The position numbers and the translations under genes are program-made. From contig CALDZW010000002.1 of the NCBI GenBank assembly GCA_937944175.1, forward strand, positions 1 to 6,772: a DNA stretch of 6,772 nt, given 5' to 3'. Source of the DNA: an uncultured Candidatus Altimarinota bacterium. Lineage in GTDB: Bacteria; Patescibacteriota; Gracilibacteria; BD1-5; UBA6164. Each line of letters begins with the position of its first letter. Position 1 is the first letter of the stretch. Shown here piece after piece: positions 1-6,772 of this stretch. The notes beneath the pieces are model-generated. The model did no database searches. It had not been told where the DNA came from and worked only from the letters and a program-made list of their open reading frames with translations.

Positions 1-1270
1 CTCAGCTTATAATTTGAGCTCATGAAACAAGATCTGTTCAAACTTTTGATCATATCTTCAATGATACTCATGCTGGAGAAACACTTGCATCATAATCTCT
101 ATATACACCAAAAGCATTATAAGCTGGTCAAACTATACTTAGTTTATCTGTTGGACTAGTTGTTCAAATTCAGACATTAGCCTTCTCTGTAAATACCATT
201 GCATCTCTATATTTATAAGGCGCTGCTTCATCATGTACTCTTATAAATATTCAAGATCAATAGCTTCATGCTGCAGAATTATCAGAAAAAATCATGTCAT
301 TAGCTTCAGGTCAAATTCATATTCTTGTATATTCTGAAACATCACTTTGATCTAACCTAATTTGTCACATAACATGCAGTTTTTGTTCTGGAGTGGCTGT
401 TCAAATTCAGATATTCCCATCAGTTGTCACTCTCATTTTTTCACTATATCCCGTAATAATTCTTAAATCATGACTTGATTCAGTTCAAATAGATCATGTA
501 TTTCATCACCAATTTGTATTGGAAAAAATTCAAGTCTTGACTCATGTTTGATCTTCTGTTGCCAAAATTTTAGCATGACCTTGTCAATTTACATCAAAAA
601 CTCTATTCCATCATTGTGCATTACTTGGACTATTTGTTCAGATTCATACATTTCCATCATTTGCTACAAATAATTCAGACTCAAAGTCTCAATCAGAACT
701 TATTCATGCTGAGCTTGTTCACATAAATACATTTGAAACTCAATCAGAAACAATTCAGCCAATTCAAGTTCCATCAATTCTTTGTTCTAAAAATATTCAT
801 GATCATGTTCATAATGATGAATTCCTTCAGAGATATAATCCTGCATAGGTTGACCTTTGAGCCATGATTGCTCAACTTGGATGAATTTTTATACCATCTT
901 CACTAGATGAACCATCCCAAAAGTTTCAAGTAATTGTGTTATCTGATGCAACTATAATTGATCCACTTGCAACATGTAATCAGTCAATAGGTTCATCAGT
1001 TCCAATACCAACATTCCCATTATCAATAATAACATTAGCACCACTCATAGTCCATGAATCATCAGACATATCTCAGCCTTGAACAATACAATCAGCATCA
1101 CTTGGAGCACAATCAGGGTCAAGTGTAGCTCCTGGGAGATAACCTCCAGCTGGAGCAGCAGCAAAAGTAGCAGCTCACATGAGAGCAATCACTGCAGCTG
1201 TACTTAAAATGTTTCTACTCAGTAGATGAGCAGTCTTTTTTCACATAGGTGTGAATTTCATATTTTTCAT
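1..1270 (-). CDS. Secreted repetitive adhesin/tail-fibre-like protein with NVGIGT repeats (partial, C-terminus off the left edge; code 25)
   Basis: With TGA read as Gly, an open frame of 423 codons starts at the ATG at 1270-1268 and leaves the window at base 1. Residues 1-39 look like a signal peptide: a basic start, a hydrophobic stretch around 20-38 and an AAA cleavage site before PAGG. Residues 41-64 hold a Gly/Pro/Asp segment with two cysteines (C54, C61) and the string PGATLDPDCAPSDADC, which resembles a leader module I recall from surface proteins of candidate-phyla bacteria. The rest is Gly/Ser/Asn-rich with four (G/A)N(V/I)GIGT-x-x-P motifs, three followed by a KLxV-like or LHV-like strand. 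Such motifs occur in bacterial fibre or adhesin proteins and phage tail fibres, often ahead of a C-terminal endosialidase-type (peptidase S74) chaperone domain. No such domain is visible here because the end is missing. About 42 of roughly 60 glycines use TGA. A second Met four residues in is an alternative start. Surface attachment is inferred, not shown. Confidence 0.85.
152..1018 (-). repeat. Four NVGIGT-x-x-P protein repeats within the adhesin gene
   Basis: Degenerate coding repeats lie at 989-1018 (GNVGIGTDEP, residues 85-94), 626-655 (GNVGIGTNSP, 206-215), 389-418 (GNIGIGTATP, 285-294) and 152-181 (ANVGIGTTSP, 364-373). Spacing is 121, then 79, then 79 residues. The last three encode both glycines of GIG as TGA, giving a recurring DNA core TGAAT(T/C)TGAACA on the minus strand. 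The first uses GGT and GGA. The modules between motifs are not closely similar, so these are structural repeats and not recent tandem duplications. Confidence 0.85.
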
Positions 1271-1310
1271 ATTATAGAAAAATTAGTGTATAAATATATA
1301 AAGTAATGGA

Positions 1311-1326
1311 GTCTAAGATTTTAGAC
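1311..1326 (-). other. Small perfect hairpin in the adhesin 5' leader
   Basis: GTCTAA-GATT-TTAGAC is a 6-bp perfect inverted repeat with a 4-base loop, about 40 bases upstream of the adhesin ATG and downstream of the predicted promoter, so it would fall in the untranslated leader. It has no T-run in either direction and is therefore not an obvious terminator. It could stabilise the mRNA or be a protein site; the stem is short enough that chance is possible. Confidence 0.4.
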
Positions 1327-1341
1327 AGAAAGTAATAGAAA

Positions 1342-1370
1342 AGTATCTATTACTATAATAGTATTCTCAA
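1342..1370 (-). promoter_or_regulatory. Candidate sigma70-type promoter of the adhesin gene with palindromic spacer
   Basis: On the minus strand, TTGAGA (1370-1365, 5/6 to the -35 consensus) and GATACT (1347-1342, 4/6 to the -10 consensus) are separated by 17 bases. The predicted start of transcription is near 1335, giving a leader of about 65 bases. The spacer contains a perfect palindrome TACTAT-A-ATAGTA at 1351-1363, almost exactly centred between the two hexamers, which is where a repressor or a spacer-remodelling regulator could bind. In DNA this AT-rich, single matches to promoter hexamers are common. Confidence 0.4.
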
Positions 1371-1512
1371 AAGAAGAGTATTGAACATAATATACTTGAA
1401 AAAAGAATCTGTGTGTGATGTGTTATTCTCTCAATATAGTATCCAATATCTTCTTTTTATGAATATTCACCAACAGTTGACTAGAATACAATAGCATGTT
1501 TTTTGATAATTA
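1371..1512. other. Intergenic stretch without a supported gene
   Basis: This AT-rich spacer lies between the adhesin promoter and the left end of the insertion sequence. In code 25 the longest reading noticed was a 24-codon minus-strand frame beginning near 1498, with no recognisable product. No tRNA-like cloverleaf or long inverted repeat was seen. A TTGACT hexamer at 1477-1482 on the plus strand has no convincing -10 partner. Confidence 0.5.
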
Positions 1513-1534
1513 TAAAAAAATAGAGCCTAAGCTC
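1513..1534 (-). terminator. Candidate rho-independent terminator of the transposase gene
   Basis: Read on the minus strand, 27 bases after the transposase stop codon, GAGC-TTAG-GCTC (1534-1523) forms a 4-bp GC-rich stem with a 4-base loop. It is followed by TA and a run of seven T (1520-1514). The stem is short but position and T-run are right. It straddles the predicted left end of the IS, so half of the hairpin would be supplied by flanking DNA. Confidence 0.45.
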
Positions 1535-1552
1535 AAAAATCAAGTGCAATAT
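1526..1552. repeat. Left terminal inverted repeat of the IS30-family element
   Basis: The inner block CAAGTGCAATAT at 1541-1552 is the exact reverse complement of 2663-2674. The next outward CTCAA (1532-1536) also matches. Over 1532-1552 versus 2663-2683 the arms agree at 18 of 21 positions, and over the full 27 at 21. It begins 9 bases beyond the transposase stop codon. The outermost bases are the least certain. Confidence 0.7.
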
Positions 1553-1560
1553 TCAGAAAA

Positions 1561-2589
1561 TTAAATAAGAGAGTTAAGATGTTCATTAAATACTTCATTA
1601 GGTGTTTTGAATCATAAGCAATTCATAGGCCTATTATTAATCCAGTCCTCAATATTTTTAATATATTCAGGTGAAATATCATTGAAGTCAGTTCCTTTTG
1701 GTAAAAATCTTCTTATAAATCCGTTAATTCTCTCAACAGTTCATTTTTCCCAAGAAGAGTAAGGATGAGTGAAATAACAATCTATTCATATCTCTTTATT
1801 TAGCTTCTCCCATGCTGTAAATTCAGATCAATTATCAAAAGTGATACTCTTTCTCAGTCACTGTGGTATCTCAGAAAATATATTCATAAGAGCAGAATTT
1901 GTAAGTTTTGCTCTTTTTCTATTAAGCTTCCTAATCCTTGTAAGTCTTGAGTATCTTTCTACACTTACATGTAAACATCAACCCGTTCATCTTTTTCATT
2001 CAATACTATCTCATTCCCAGTGTCATATGGTTTTTCTGTTATCTATATCCTCTGGTCTTTCAGAAATATCTATTCTATTTGGAATCAAAGTTCTTTTCAT
2101 TTTTCTTCAACTATATCACCTTCTCTTCTTTCTTTGTCTTGGCAGATACTCCCAGAGCTTCAAATGCTTGAACTCTCTGTTGTAAATAAATTGGTAGATA
2201 GCTTCATGACTTATTTTCATATTTGTTTCATATTCTAACCTTCAAGATATTATCTCTGGAGAGTATCCATATTTTAACTGTTCTACAACATAAGAAAATA
2301 TAATTCCATTTTTGAGAATTGGTTTTTGTTTTCAAGATTCTTTCTTTCTTGCTTTATATTTACACTCAGCTCTATCAGGGAGATAGTGATAGTTTTCTTT
2401 TTTACACTTCTCTTGAGGATTATTGTTTAAACTGACTTCTAAGAGACATCTATTTCTTTCCAACTCTCTACTTATTGTTCAGGGATCTCTTCATAGTCTT
2501 TTAGCAATTTGGTACTGTTTTAATCCTTGATGTAATCAATCATAGAGTATTTCTCTTTCCTTTTTATTTAAGTGTGTATACTTTTTCAT
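1561..2589 (-). CDS. IS30-family transposase (342 aa, complete; code 25)
   Basis: DDE transposase that would cut and join the ends of its own IS. With TGA as Gly the frame runs from ATG (2589-2587) to TAA (1563-1561). Residues 7-46 form the N-terminal helix-turn-helix typical of IS30 proteins (KKEREIL, then QIAKRLGRDPGTISRELERN). The catalytic core is intact: D194 in HWEGDSIEG, D252 in TFDNGSEF and E286 in WEKGTVERINGFIRRF, giving the D-D(33)E spacing of the family. The C-terminus has the NRPMNCLGFKTPNEVF signature. Length matches the usual 320-380 residues. Glycine is TGA about 17 times against 6 GGN, including inside the catalytic motifs, so the gene is non-functional under the standard code. 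There is no Shine-Dalgarno sequence; a large hairpin sits immediately upstream of the ATG. It is probably capable of activity, as no frameshift or missing catalytic residue is seen. Confidence 0.95.
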
Positions 2590-2590
2590 T

Positions 2591-2641
2591 AAGAAGCTTG
2601 TTAGGGGGTAATTTAAGCATTAACATCCTAACTGGCTTCTT
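2591..2641. promoter_or_regulatory. Strong hairpin abutting the transposase start codon
   Basis: AAGAAGC (2591-2597) and GTTAGG (2600-2605) pair with CCTAAC (2627-2632) and GCTTCTT (2635-2641), giving 13 base pairs interrupted by one 2x2 internal mismatch, with a loop of about 21 bases. On the minus strand the stem ends one base before the transposase ATG, so it could block ribosome access. On the plus strand it is followed by a T-run (2641-2645) and could terminate transcription running antisense into or out of the IS. Either role would limit transposition; the sequence does not decide between them. Confidence 0.6.
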
Positions 2642-2662
2642 TTTTATTTCAATCTTTCTAAT

Positions 2663-2689
2663 ATATTGCACTTGCTACTTGAGTGTAGC
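2663..2689. repeat. Right terminal inverted repeat of the IS30-family element
   Basis: ATATTGCACTTG at 2663-2674 is the exact reverse complement of the left arm, and TTGAG at 2679-2683 also pairs. The arm lies about 75 bases upstream of the transposase start, beyond the leader hairpin. Bases 2684-2689 match the left end less well, so the outer boundary is approximate. Confidence 0.7.
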
Positions 2690-2803
2690 GAGGATAATTT
2701 AGTGTTATTTATATTGACTAATTTACTTTATATTGTACTAAATGAAAATCATATTTTATATCTATATCTGTTGGAAATATATGTATTTTTTACTATACTA
2801 GAG

Positions 2804-2812
2804 TGGTATAAT
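2804..2812 (+). promoter_or_regulatory. Candidate extended -10 promoter of the large surface-protein gene
   Basis: TGG-TATAAT at 2804-2812 is a perfect extended -10 element (TGnTATAAT). No good -35 lies at the expected distance, which is tolerated by extended -10 promoters. Transcription would begin near 2819, leaving a leader of only about 20 bases before the ATG at 2840, with no Shine-Dalgarno sequence. The site lies about 115 bases beyond the right end of the IS, so the gene appears to keep its own promoter. Bases 2690-2803 hold a TTGACT (2714-2719) with only a weak -10 partner and no other signal I can support. Confidence 0.5.
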
Positions 2813-2839
2813 TATAATTATTTCCTAAGCATATATTTG

Positions 2840-5566
2840 ATGAAAACTCTCTCAATAAAAGTACTTATTTTAGCATTGCTCTGAACAATTGGAATATTAG
2901 AACTTCTGAACGTAACTGCAAATGCTGAAGATGTTACTCTTTGAATAGAAAAAATATCCTATGCTGGACATTTATGAAATGATACTATTGTAGATATTAT
3001 ATGAACAAAACTCAGTGAGTGTCACAGTCTGTATGTTGACTCTGAACAAATATTTATTAGTGAAAAAAGTGATACTAAAATATCTTTCCCGTATTCATCT
3101 GTATCAAGTGCACAAGGATATTGAGAATTGCATTGTGATTCAAAGAATATAAAATTTTTCTATAAATTCCCCTATATAACATCTGCAACACCTCAAAATA
3201 TTGAAAATTTTAAAAGAAGAATACACATACAATGAGAGAATTTCAATAAATCAACAACCGTCACAATTAACGGATGATCATTTGAAATAGTAGCTCAAAC
3301 AGGTAGGTTGATAATATGAAGCATATCAAAAGAAACGACTCAAACCTCTGTGTTTGTTGAACAAAATTGATTAAAATCAAATACAGTACAAGTAGAAATT
3401 GCTATCCCTCAAATTCACTCTATTCAAGCTCCAGATTGATTCTATCCTGGAAAAAAAATTCTTATTACATGAAAAAATATTACTCATTCTTCAAACACAA
3501 CATTGTTTTCTAATGAAAATAATTACAAATATACTCTCAGCAGTAAAAAAGAGACAATAGAGGCCATACTTGGAAAAACTCCTTGAACATACACATACTC
3601 TATAGAATATAATGGAATTATCTCAAATAGCATTGAAATAACTGTTATTTGAGAACAACCTGTTATCAAAAGATGATATAAATCAAATTATATCCCTGAT
3701 GAGGACTCTTGAAAACAAATACCTGCATTTTCGCTTGATATGGTTGATGTAAAATGAGAAAAAGAATGAATACAGGTTTGGCATAACTGAAAATCTTATG
3801 ATGTTGATTTTACACAAAGTGATAGACTTTTTGTAGATGAAATTAACCTTACTACAGGAAAAAATTATTTTTATGTGGAATCTCATGGAAGCTTTTCAGA
3901 AGTCTATATACTTGAAAATGCCAATGACAACTATTTTCCATCAATTACATCAATTGAAGTAGATGGATTTTCAAAAGATGGAAGTAAAAGAGTTATCAGA
4001 GTTGCAATCAATTATTATGACTCAAAAAGAGATTCTCTGTACCTTAATTGATCAAAACTCAGTAACTTCAATTGTCTTTGAAATCTCTGTACTATACTAG
4101 TAAGCAAGAATACTCTCAACTGAAGATTTGATGTTGAAAGAGAGGGGGTCTTTTCTCTCGGAGCAAAGACATTTGATATAAGAAATAGAACTATTCCATA
4201 TTTTGAATGAGTAAAAATTCTATGAACTGATAGAAGCAGTAAAATAGAAATCTTTTGAAGTAACCTCATCGAATGAGATTTTGATGACTGAGATCTTTTC
4301 TCACACAACAACAAGGATAACCCAAGCTATACACTAAACCAACAGTCAATTACATGAAAGCTCCAAAGAGACCTCACCTATACTGGTTCATATTCTGTAT
4401 GATTTAATCAGTACTGAGAATCAACAAACCACTCCTTCAAATTAGAAGACTTCAACGAATCAAGTACACTCTATTTTCCTGCAAAGCTCATACATATTTG
4501 AACTAATAATGAAATTTTTGCATGAGAAGCTACAAAAATATATGGTTTTTGATTTACAAATGAAGACAGCATCTCTATTTGATCAAATTTGTTATCTTTT
4601 GATACAGTTACTGGTCAGTCAAACAGGGTATGATCTATAACTATTCCTGATTATTTTCCTCTTGGAACATTTGATCTCAAAGTTAATAATATTTCATGAA
4701 AAGATTCTGAATCTATAAGCATCAACATTCTTCCTCCAAGAAATGATGTAGCTGTTGAGATTATTAATGAGCCAATTATATCAAAAATTCCCTTCTATAA
4801 AGATGAAATTATTTCTTCTACTGCCCTTCAAAAAATAACTATCTGAAAACTCTATTCAGATGTTATTATCAAAAAGATTGCTTTCAACATTATCTGATCT
4901 GACCAAAGCATTATTGATATGCTATGAACATTCTCTTTACACCTTAATGGAAGAGAGGTATGATATAGTAGTGTAGATAGTTCATGAAATCTTATATTTG
5001 ATACACCTTTTGAAATCAGGCAGAATAGTAGTACTCAAACTGTAGAACTCAGAAAAAAATCCCCTTTTGTATTTGATGGGAGGTTCTTAGTTTCTTTTAG
5101 TTCTGAGAAATTTGAATTTGAATCACAAAAGACTCAGCTGTCTCTAAAGGCTGAATTTACCAACACTCCGCCACATACATTCACTGTAGAACCTAAACAA
5201 GAAATTCACTGTGTTGAGTCTAACTCACAATCATGAACATCATATTGTGATGTCACTGCTTGAAACACAACTCCTATTAACAACAATAGTCCTACAATTC
5301 CTATTCCAACTAACAACAATATCATTGAGTTTTCTCTGAGACAGAAAAAAAATGATGCTGCTATGCTGCTCAGTAATTTTACAAGATGAGAGATCTACGT
5401 GACAAAAATTAATGCTATCCTCCCTGAAGTATCACTTGCTAAGCTGAATGAAGTTCAATGAAAATTGAATAATGTAAATATGAATTCATTATCAAAAAAA
5501 CCAATGCTTGAAGCATTAGTTAATTTCTTGAAGGTATGAGTAAGTTATGAGATATCATTGAGGTAA
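2840..5566 (+). CDS. Large exported surface protein with Ig-like/IPT-TIG-like modules (908 aa; code 25)
   Basis: With TGA as Gly, 908 codons run from ATG 2840 to TAA 5564-5566. The same frame stays open upstream to a TTG at 2666, but ATG 2840 gives a signal peptide (MKT, hydrophobic 8-23, cleavage after ANA at 27-29) and sits just after a TATAAT. The mature part looks like a chain of beta-rich Ig-like modules: roughly 31-115, 189-270, 367-449, 450-540 and 551-630. The second and last best resemble IPT/TIG domains, with a Y/FxPGxxxxIxGxN-like start (DGFYPGKKILITGKN) and an SNSIEITV-like end. Residues 640-780 are a further beta-rich region not recognised. C61/C99, C412/C417 and C791/C803 are spaced as plausible disulfide pairs. 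A Pro/Asn/Thr linker (about 809-827) precedes a helical C-terminal tail of about 80 residues. About 45 of 65 glycines use TGA. Role in adhesion or host contact is inferred only. Confidence 0.85.
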
Positions 5567-5569
5567 TAT

Positions 5570-5914
5570 CTATTTTACAAATAATGGATTATTTTCTTCT
5601 GCTTCTAATTCAGCCTCAACTTGTTCCATATCTATTCCTGTAAGATCATCAACTACATAATGTTCATATTGATTTAAATCTTCATACATTTTGTCTCAAA
5701 AAGCATCAGTAAAAATATTCTCTCATTTATAATTTATTTTAACGCTTGGATCATCAGTATGTTTCAATAATTTATGGATCAGCCTATCTCACTGAGCTGC
5801 TTCTTTTTTATATTTACTACTTACTGCATCAGACATAATTCAATATACCCAATTACCAATATATGCATGCTTCAATAAAATTTCATAGTCTTTTTTATCT
5901 ATTTCAATTTTCAT
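5570..5914 (-). CDS. Small acidic protein of unknown function (114 aa; code 25), downstream of hsdS
   Basis: Open frame from ATG (5914-5912) to TAG (5572-5570), with TGA as Gly at residues 25, 42, 64 and 73. The product begins KIEIDKKDYEILLKHAYIGNWV and ends in a very acidic tail (DMEQVEAELEAEENN, about 95-109). The N-terminus recalls a family of short uncharacterised bacterial proteins that begin with a K-x-Y-x-x-LL-x-x-x-Y-x-GNW pattern; I know no function for them, and the match is from memory. No signal peptide or membrane segment is seen, so it is likely cytoplasmic. Its start lies 8 bases after the hsdS stop on the same strand, so the two are probably co-transcribed. Its stop lies 3 bases from the stop of the convergent surface gene. 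The leader is A-rich without a Shine-Dalgarno sequence. Confidence 0.85.
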
Positions 5915-5922
5915 AATTTTTT

Positions 5923-6772
5923 TTATAAATATTTAGTTAAAATCTCTTTTTTCTTCTCTGGAATACTTTCATTCTCCTGCCTCAACACTTCAACCTCTTT
6001 CTCCAAAATTTCTATCTCTCCCACTATTTTTTTCTGAGTTTCTAATGATGGAAGTGGAATTTTAAAAGAAGAATATTGTTGTGCATTAATATTCGGTTGA
6101 GCTGTTCAAACTCTTTTTTCTAAAATCCACTGACAATATTTATCTCACTTTAATATAAAACGTAGAAAATTTGAATCTAATACATTACTTTTAAAAGGAA
6201 ATCTAATTAAATATCCTGCAAAAATTGCTTTACCAAATAACTCTTTATAATAAAGATATTTTCAAGCTGTTGCTCATGACCTAGCAAAAAGGAAATCTCA
6301 TTCTTTTAATATAAATTTTTTTTCAATTTTTTCAGCTGTTCTCCAATCATTATTTAACGTCCCATCATCATTTATATCAGTAATTCTAATATATCTGTAA
6401 TCAGTGTTTTTATCTCACTTAATAGATTTCTCATTTGCTCAATATATAGGTTGTTCAGACAAGCTTCATAAAGTTTCTAAAGAGTAATTTAGATATAATG
6501 AGTTTGCTTTATCTTTAATATTTCTCTCCAGTTCTCAAACTCTCTCTAAATTCTTCTCTTCAATGTTCTCTAATTCTCAAATCTCATCAACTATTTTTTG
6601 TTGAATATCTTTTAGAGGAAGTGGGATTTTAATAAGAGATAAGTCATCTCAATATACATGAGGTTGTGCTTGTCATCTTTGTAATCAATAAATAATTCAT
6701 TGAATAGATTTTAGAAACTCAAACACTAGTTTTGTAGAAATTTCTTCTTCATCTCTTGATAAGATTGTATTA
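5923..6772 (-). CDS. hsdS: Type I restriction-modification specificity subunit HsdS (partial, N-terminus off the right edge; code 25)
   Basis: The DNA-recognition subunit of a type I restriction-modification complex, which directs the HsdM methylase and HsdR nuclease to a bipartite site. The window holds the last 282 residues, ending at TAA (5925-5923). Visible residues 1-55 are the end of the first target recognition domain (QAQPHVYGDDLSLIKIPLPL). Residues 56-95 form the first conserved helical spacer (QQKIVDEIGELENIEEKNLE). Residues 98-245 are a second target recognition domain, with YRYIRITDINDDG, GDFLFARSGATAGKY and the closing AQPNINAQQYSSFKIPLPSL. Residues 246-282 are the second helical region (QKKIVGEIEILEKEVEVL). 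The two half-repeats IKIPLPL..QQKIV and FKIPLPS..QKKIV are the internal symmetry of HsdS. Typical HsdS is about 400 residues, so 100-150 are missing. Fusion to a methylase, as in type IIG enzymes, cannot be excluded. Fourteen of 18 glycines use TGA. Confidence 0.9.

Larger units (their letters stand above)
1526..2689 (-). mobile_element. IS30-family insertion sequence, apparently complete, code-25 adapted
   Basis: One uninterrupted IS30-type transposase frame is flanked by imperfect terminal inverted repeats about 27 bp long, matching at 21 of 27 positions and including a perfect 12-bp inner block. The resulting element is about 1.16 kb, within the usual IS30-family range. A 3-bp GAG lies directly outside each predicted end (1523-1525 and 2690-2692) and could be the target duplication; IS30-family elements typically make 2-3 bp duplications, but three bases can match by chance and the outer boundary is uncertain by a few bases. 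The element lies between two divergently transcribed surface-protein genes. Confidence 0.75.

Noticed and set aside
1477..1482. TTGACT hexamer as a plus-strand promoter reading into the IS
   Set aside because: No acceptable -10 sequence lies 15-19 bases downstream, and no plus-strand gene follows.
1841..2238. Three overlapping plus-strand open frames, including one of 114 codons
   Set aside because: They lie antisense to the IS30 transposase, which has full family motifs. The predicted proteins are low-complexity hydrophobic Phe/Leu/Ser strings typical of antisense to AT-rich genes.
2667..2698. Outward-facing promoter formed by the right IS end (TTGCAC or TTGCTA with GATAAT) driving the large surface gene
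   Set aside because: Spacings of 20 and 15 bases are outside or at the edge of the useful range, and a better extended -10 lies closer to the gene.
2666..2839. Upstream extension of the large surface gene to a TTG start
   Set aside because: The extension would begin inside the IS inverted repeat and cross the promoter region. Starting at ATG 2840 gives a clean signal peptide directly after an extended -10 element.
3683..4314. Two minus-strand frames of 67 and 99 codons
   Set aside because: They are antisense to the 908-residue gene, have no recognisable content and are better explained as shadows of it.
5579..5594. AT-only inverted repeat AAATAAT-GG-ATTATTT near the end of the convergent genes as a bidirectional terminator
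   Set aside because: It lies inside the 114-residue coding region, has no GC in the stem and only a 2-base loop. It is expected by chance at this base composition.
1..6772. A region of pseudogenes full of premature stops
   Set aside because: All interruptions are TGA at conserved glycine positions. There are no in-frame TAA or TAG codons and no frameshifts in any of the five genes, so recoding explains the pattern.

Overview
The window reads coherently only if TGA is a sense codon. With TGA translated as glycine (NCBI translation table 25), five long reading frames with recognisable content appear. Under the standard code they break into short pieces. The conserved glycines fall on TGA in diagnostic places: the GIGT repeats of a surface protein, and the WEGD, FDNGSEF and LGFKTP motifs of an IS30 transposase. 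TGG is used separately for Trp, which argues against a TGA=Trp (Mycoplasma-type) code. All four stops inside the window are TAA or TAG. Arg is written almost only with AGA/AGG, and the DNA is AT-rich. Together this points to the candidate phyla Absconditabacteria (SR1) or Gracilibacteria, which are small, probably host-attached bacteria. The choice between them is not resolvable here.

Layout, left to right. (1) 1-1270, minus strand: the N-terminal 423 residues of a secreted repetitive adhesin or fibre protein with four NVGIGT-x-x-P motifs. It has a plausible promoter with a palindromic spacer and a small hairpin in its leader. (2) 1526-2689: an apparently complete IS30-family insertion sequence with imperfect inverted repeats. 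Its 342-residue transposase (minus strand) has an intact DD(33)E triad and is itself written in code 25. (3) 2840-5566, plus strand: a 908-residue exported protein built of Ig-like/IPT-TIG-like modules with three Cys pairs, a Pro/Asn-rich linker and a helical C-terminus. (4) 5570-5914, minus strand: a small acidic 114-residue protein of unknown function, tail-to-tail with the large surface gene (stops 3 nt apart). (5) 5923-6772, minus strand: the C-terminal 282 residues of a type I restriction-modification specificity subunit (HsdS), transcribed into the 114-residue gene with an 8-nt gap.

Functionally this is a cell-surface region. Two large exported proteins are transcribed away from each other, with an IS element inserted in the shared upstream region. 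It abuts the end of a restriction-modification locus that runs off the right edge. No rRNA, tRNA or CRISPR array was recognised. None of the four visible start codons has a convincing Shine-Dalgarno sequence. All functional statements come from reading motifs by eye; no database search was possible.
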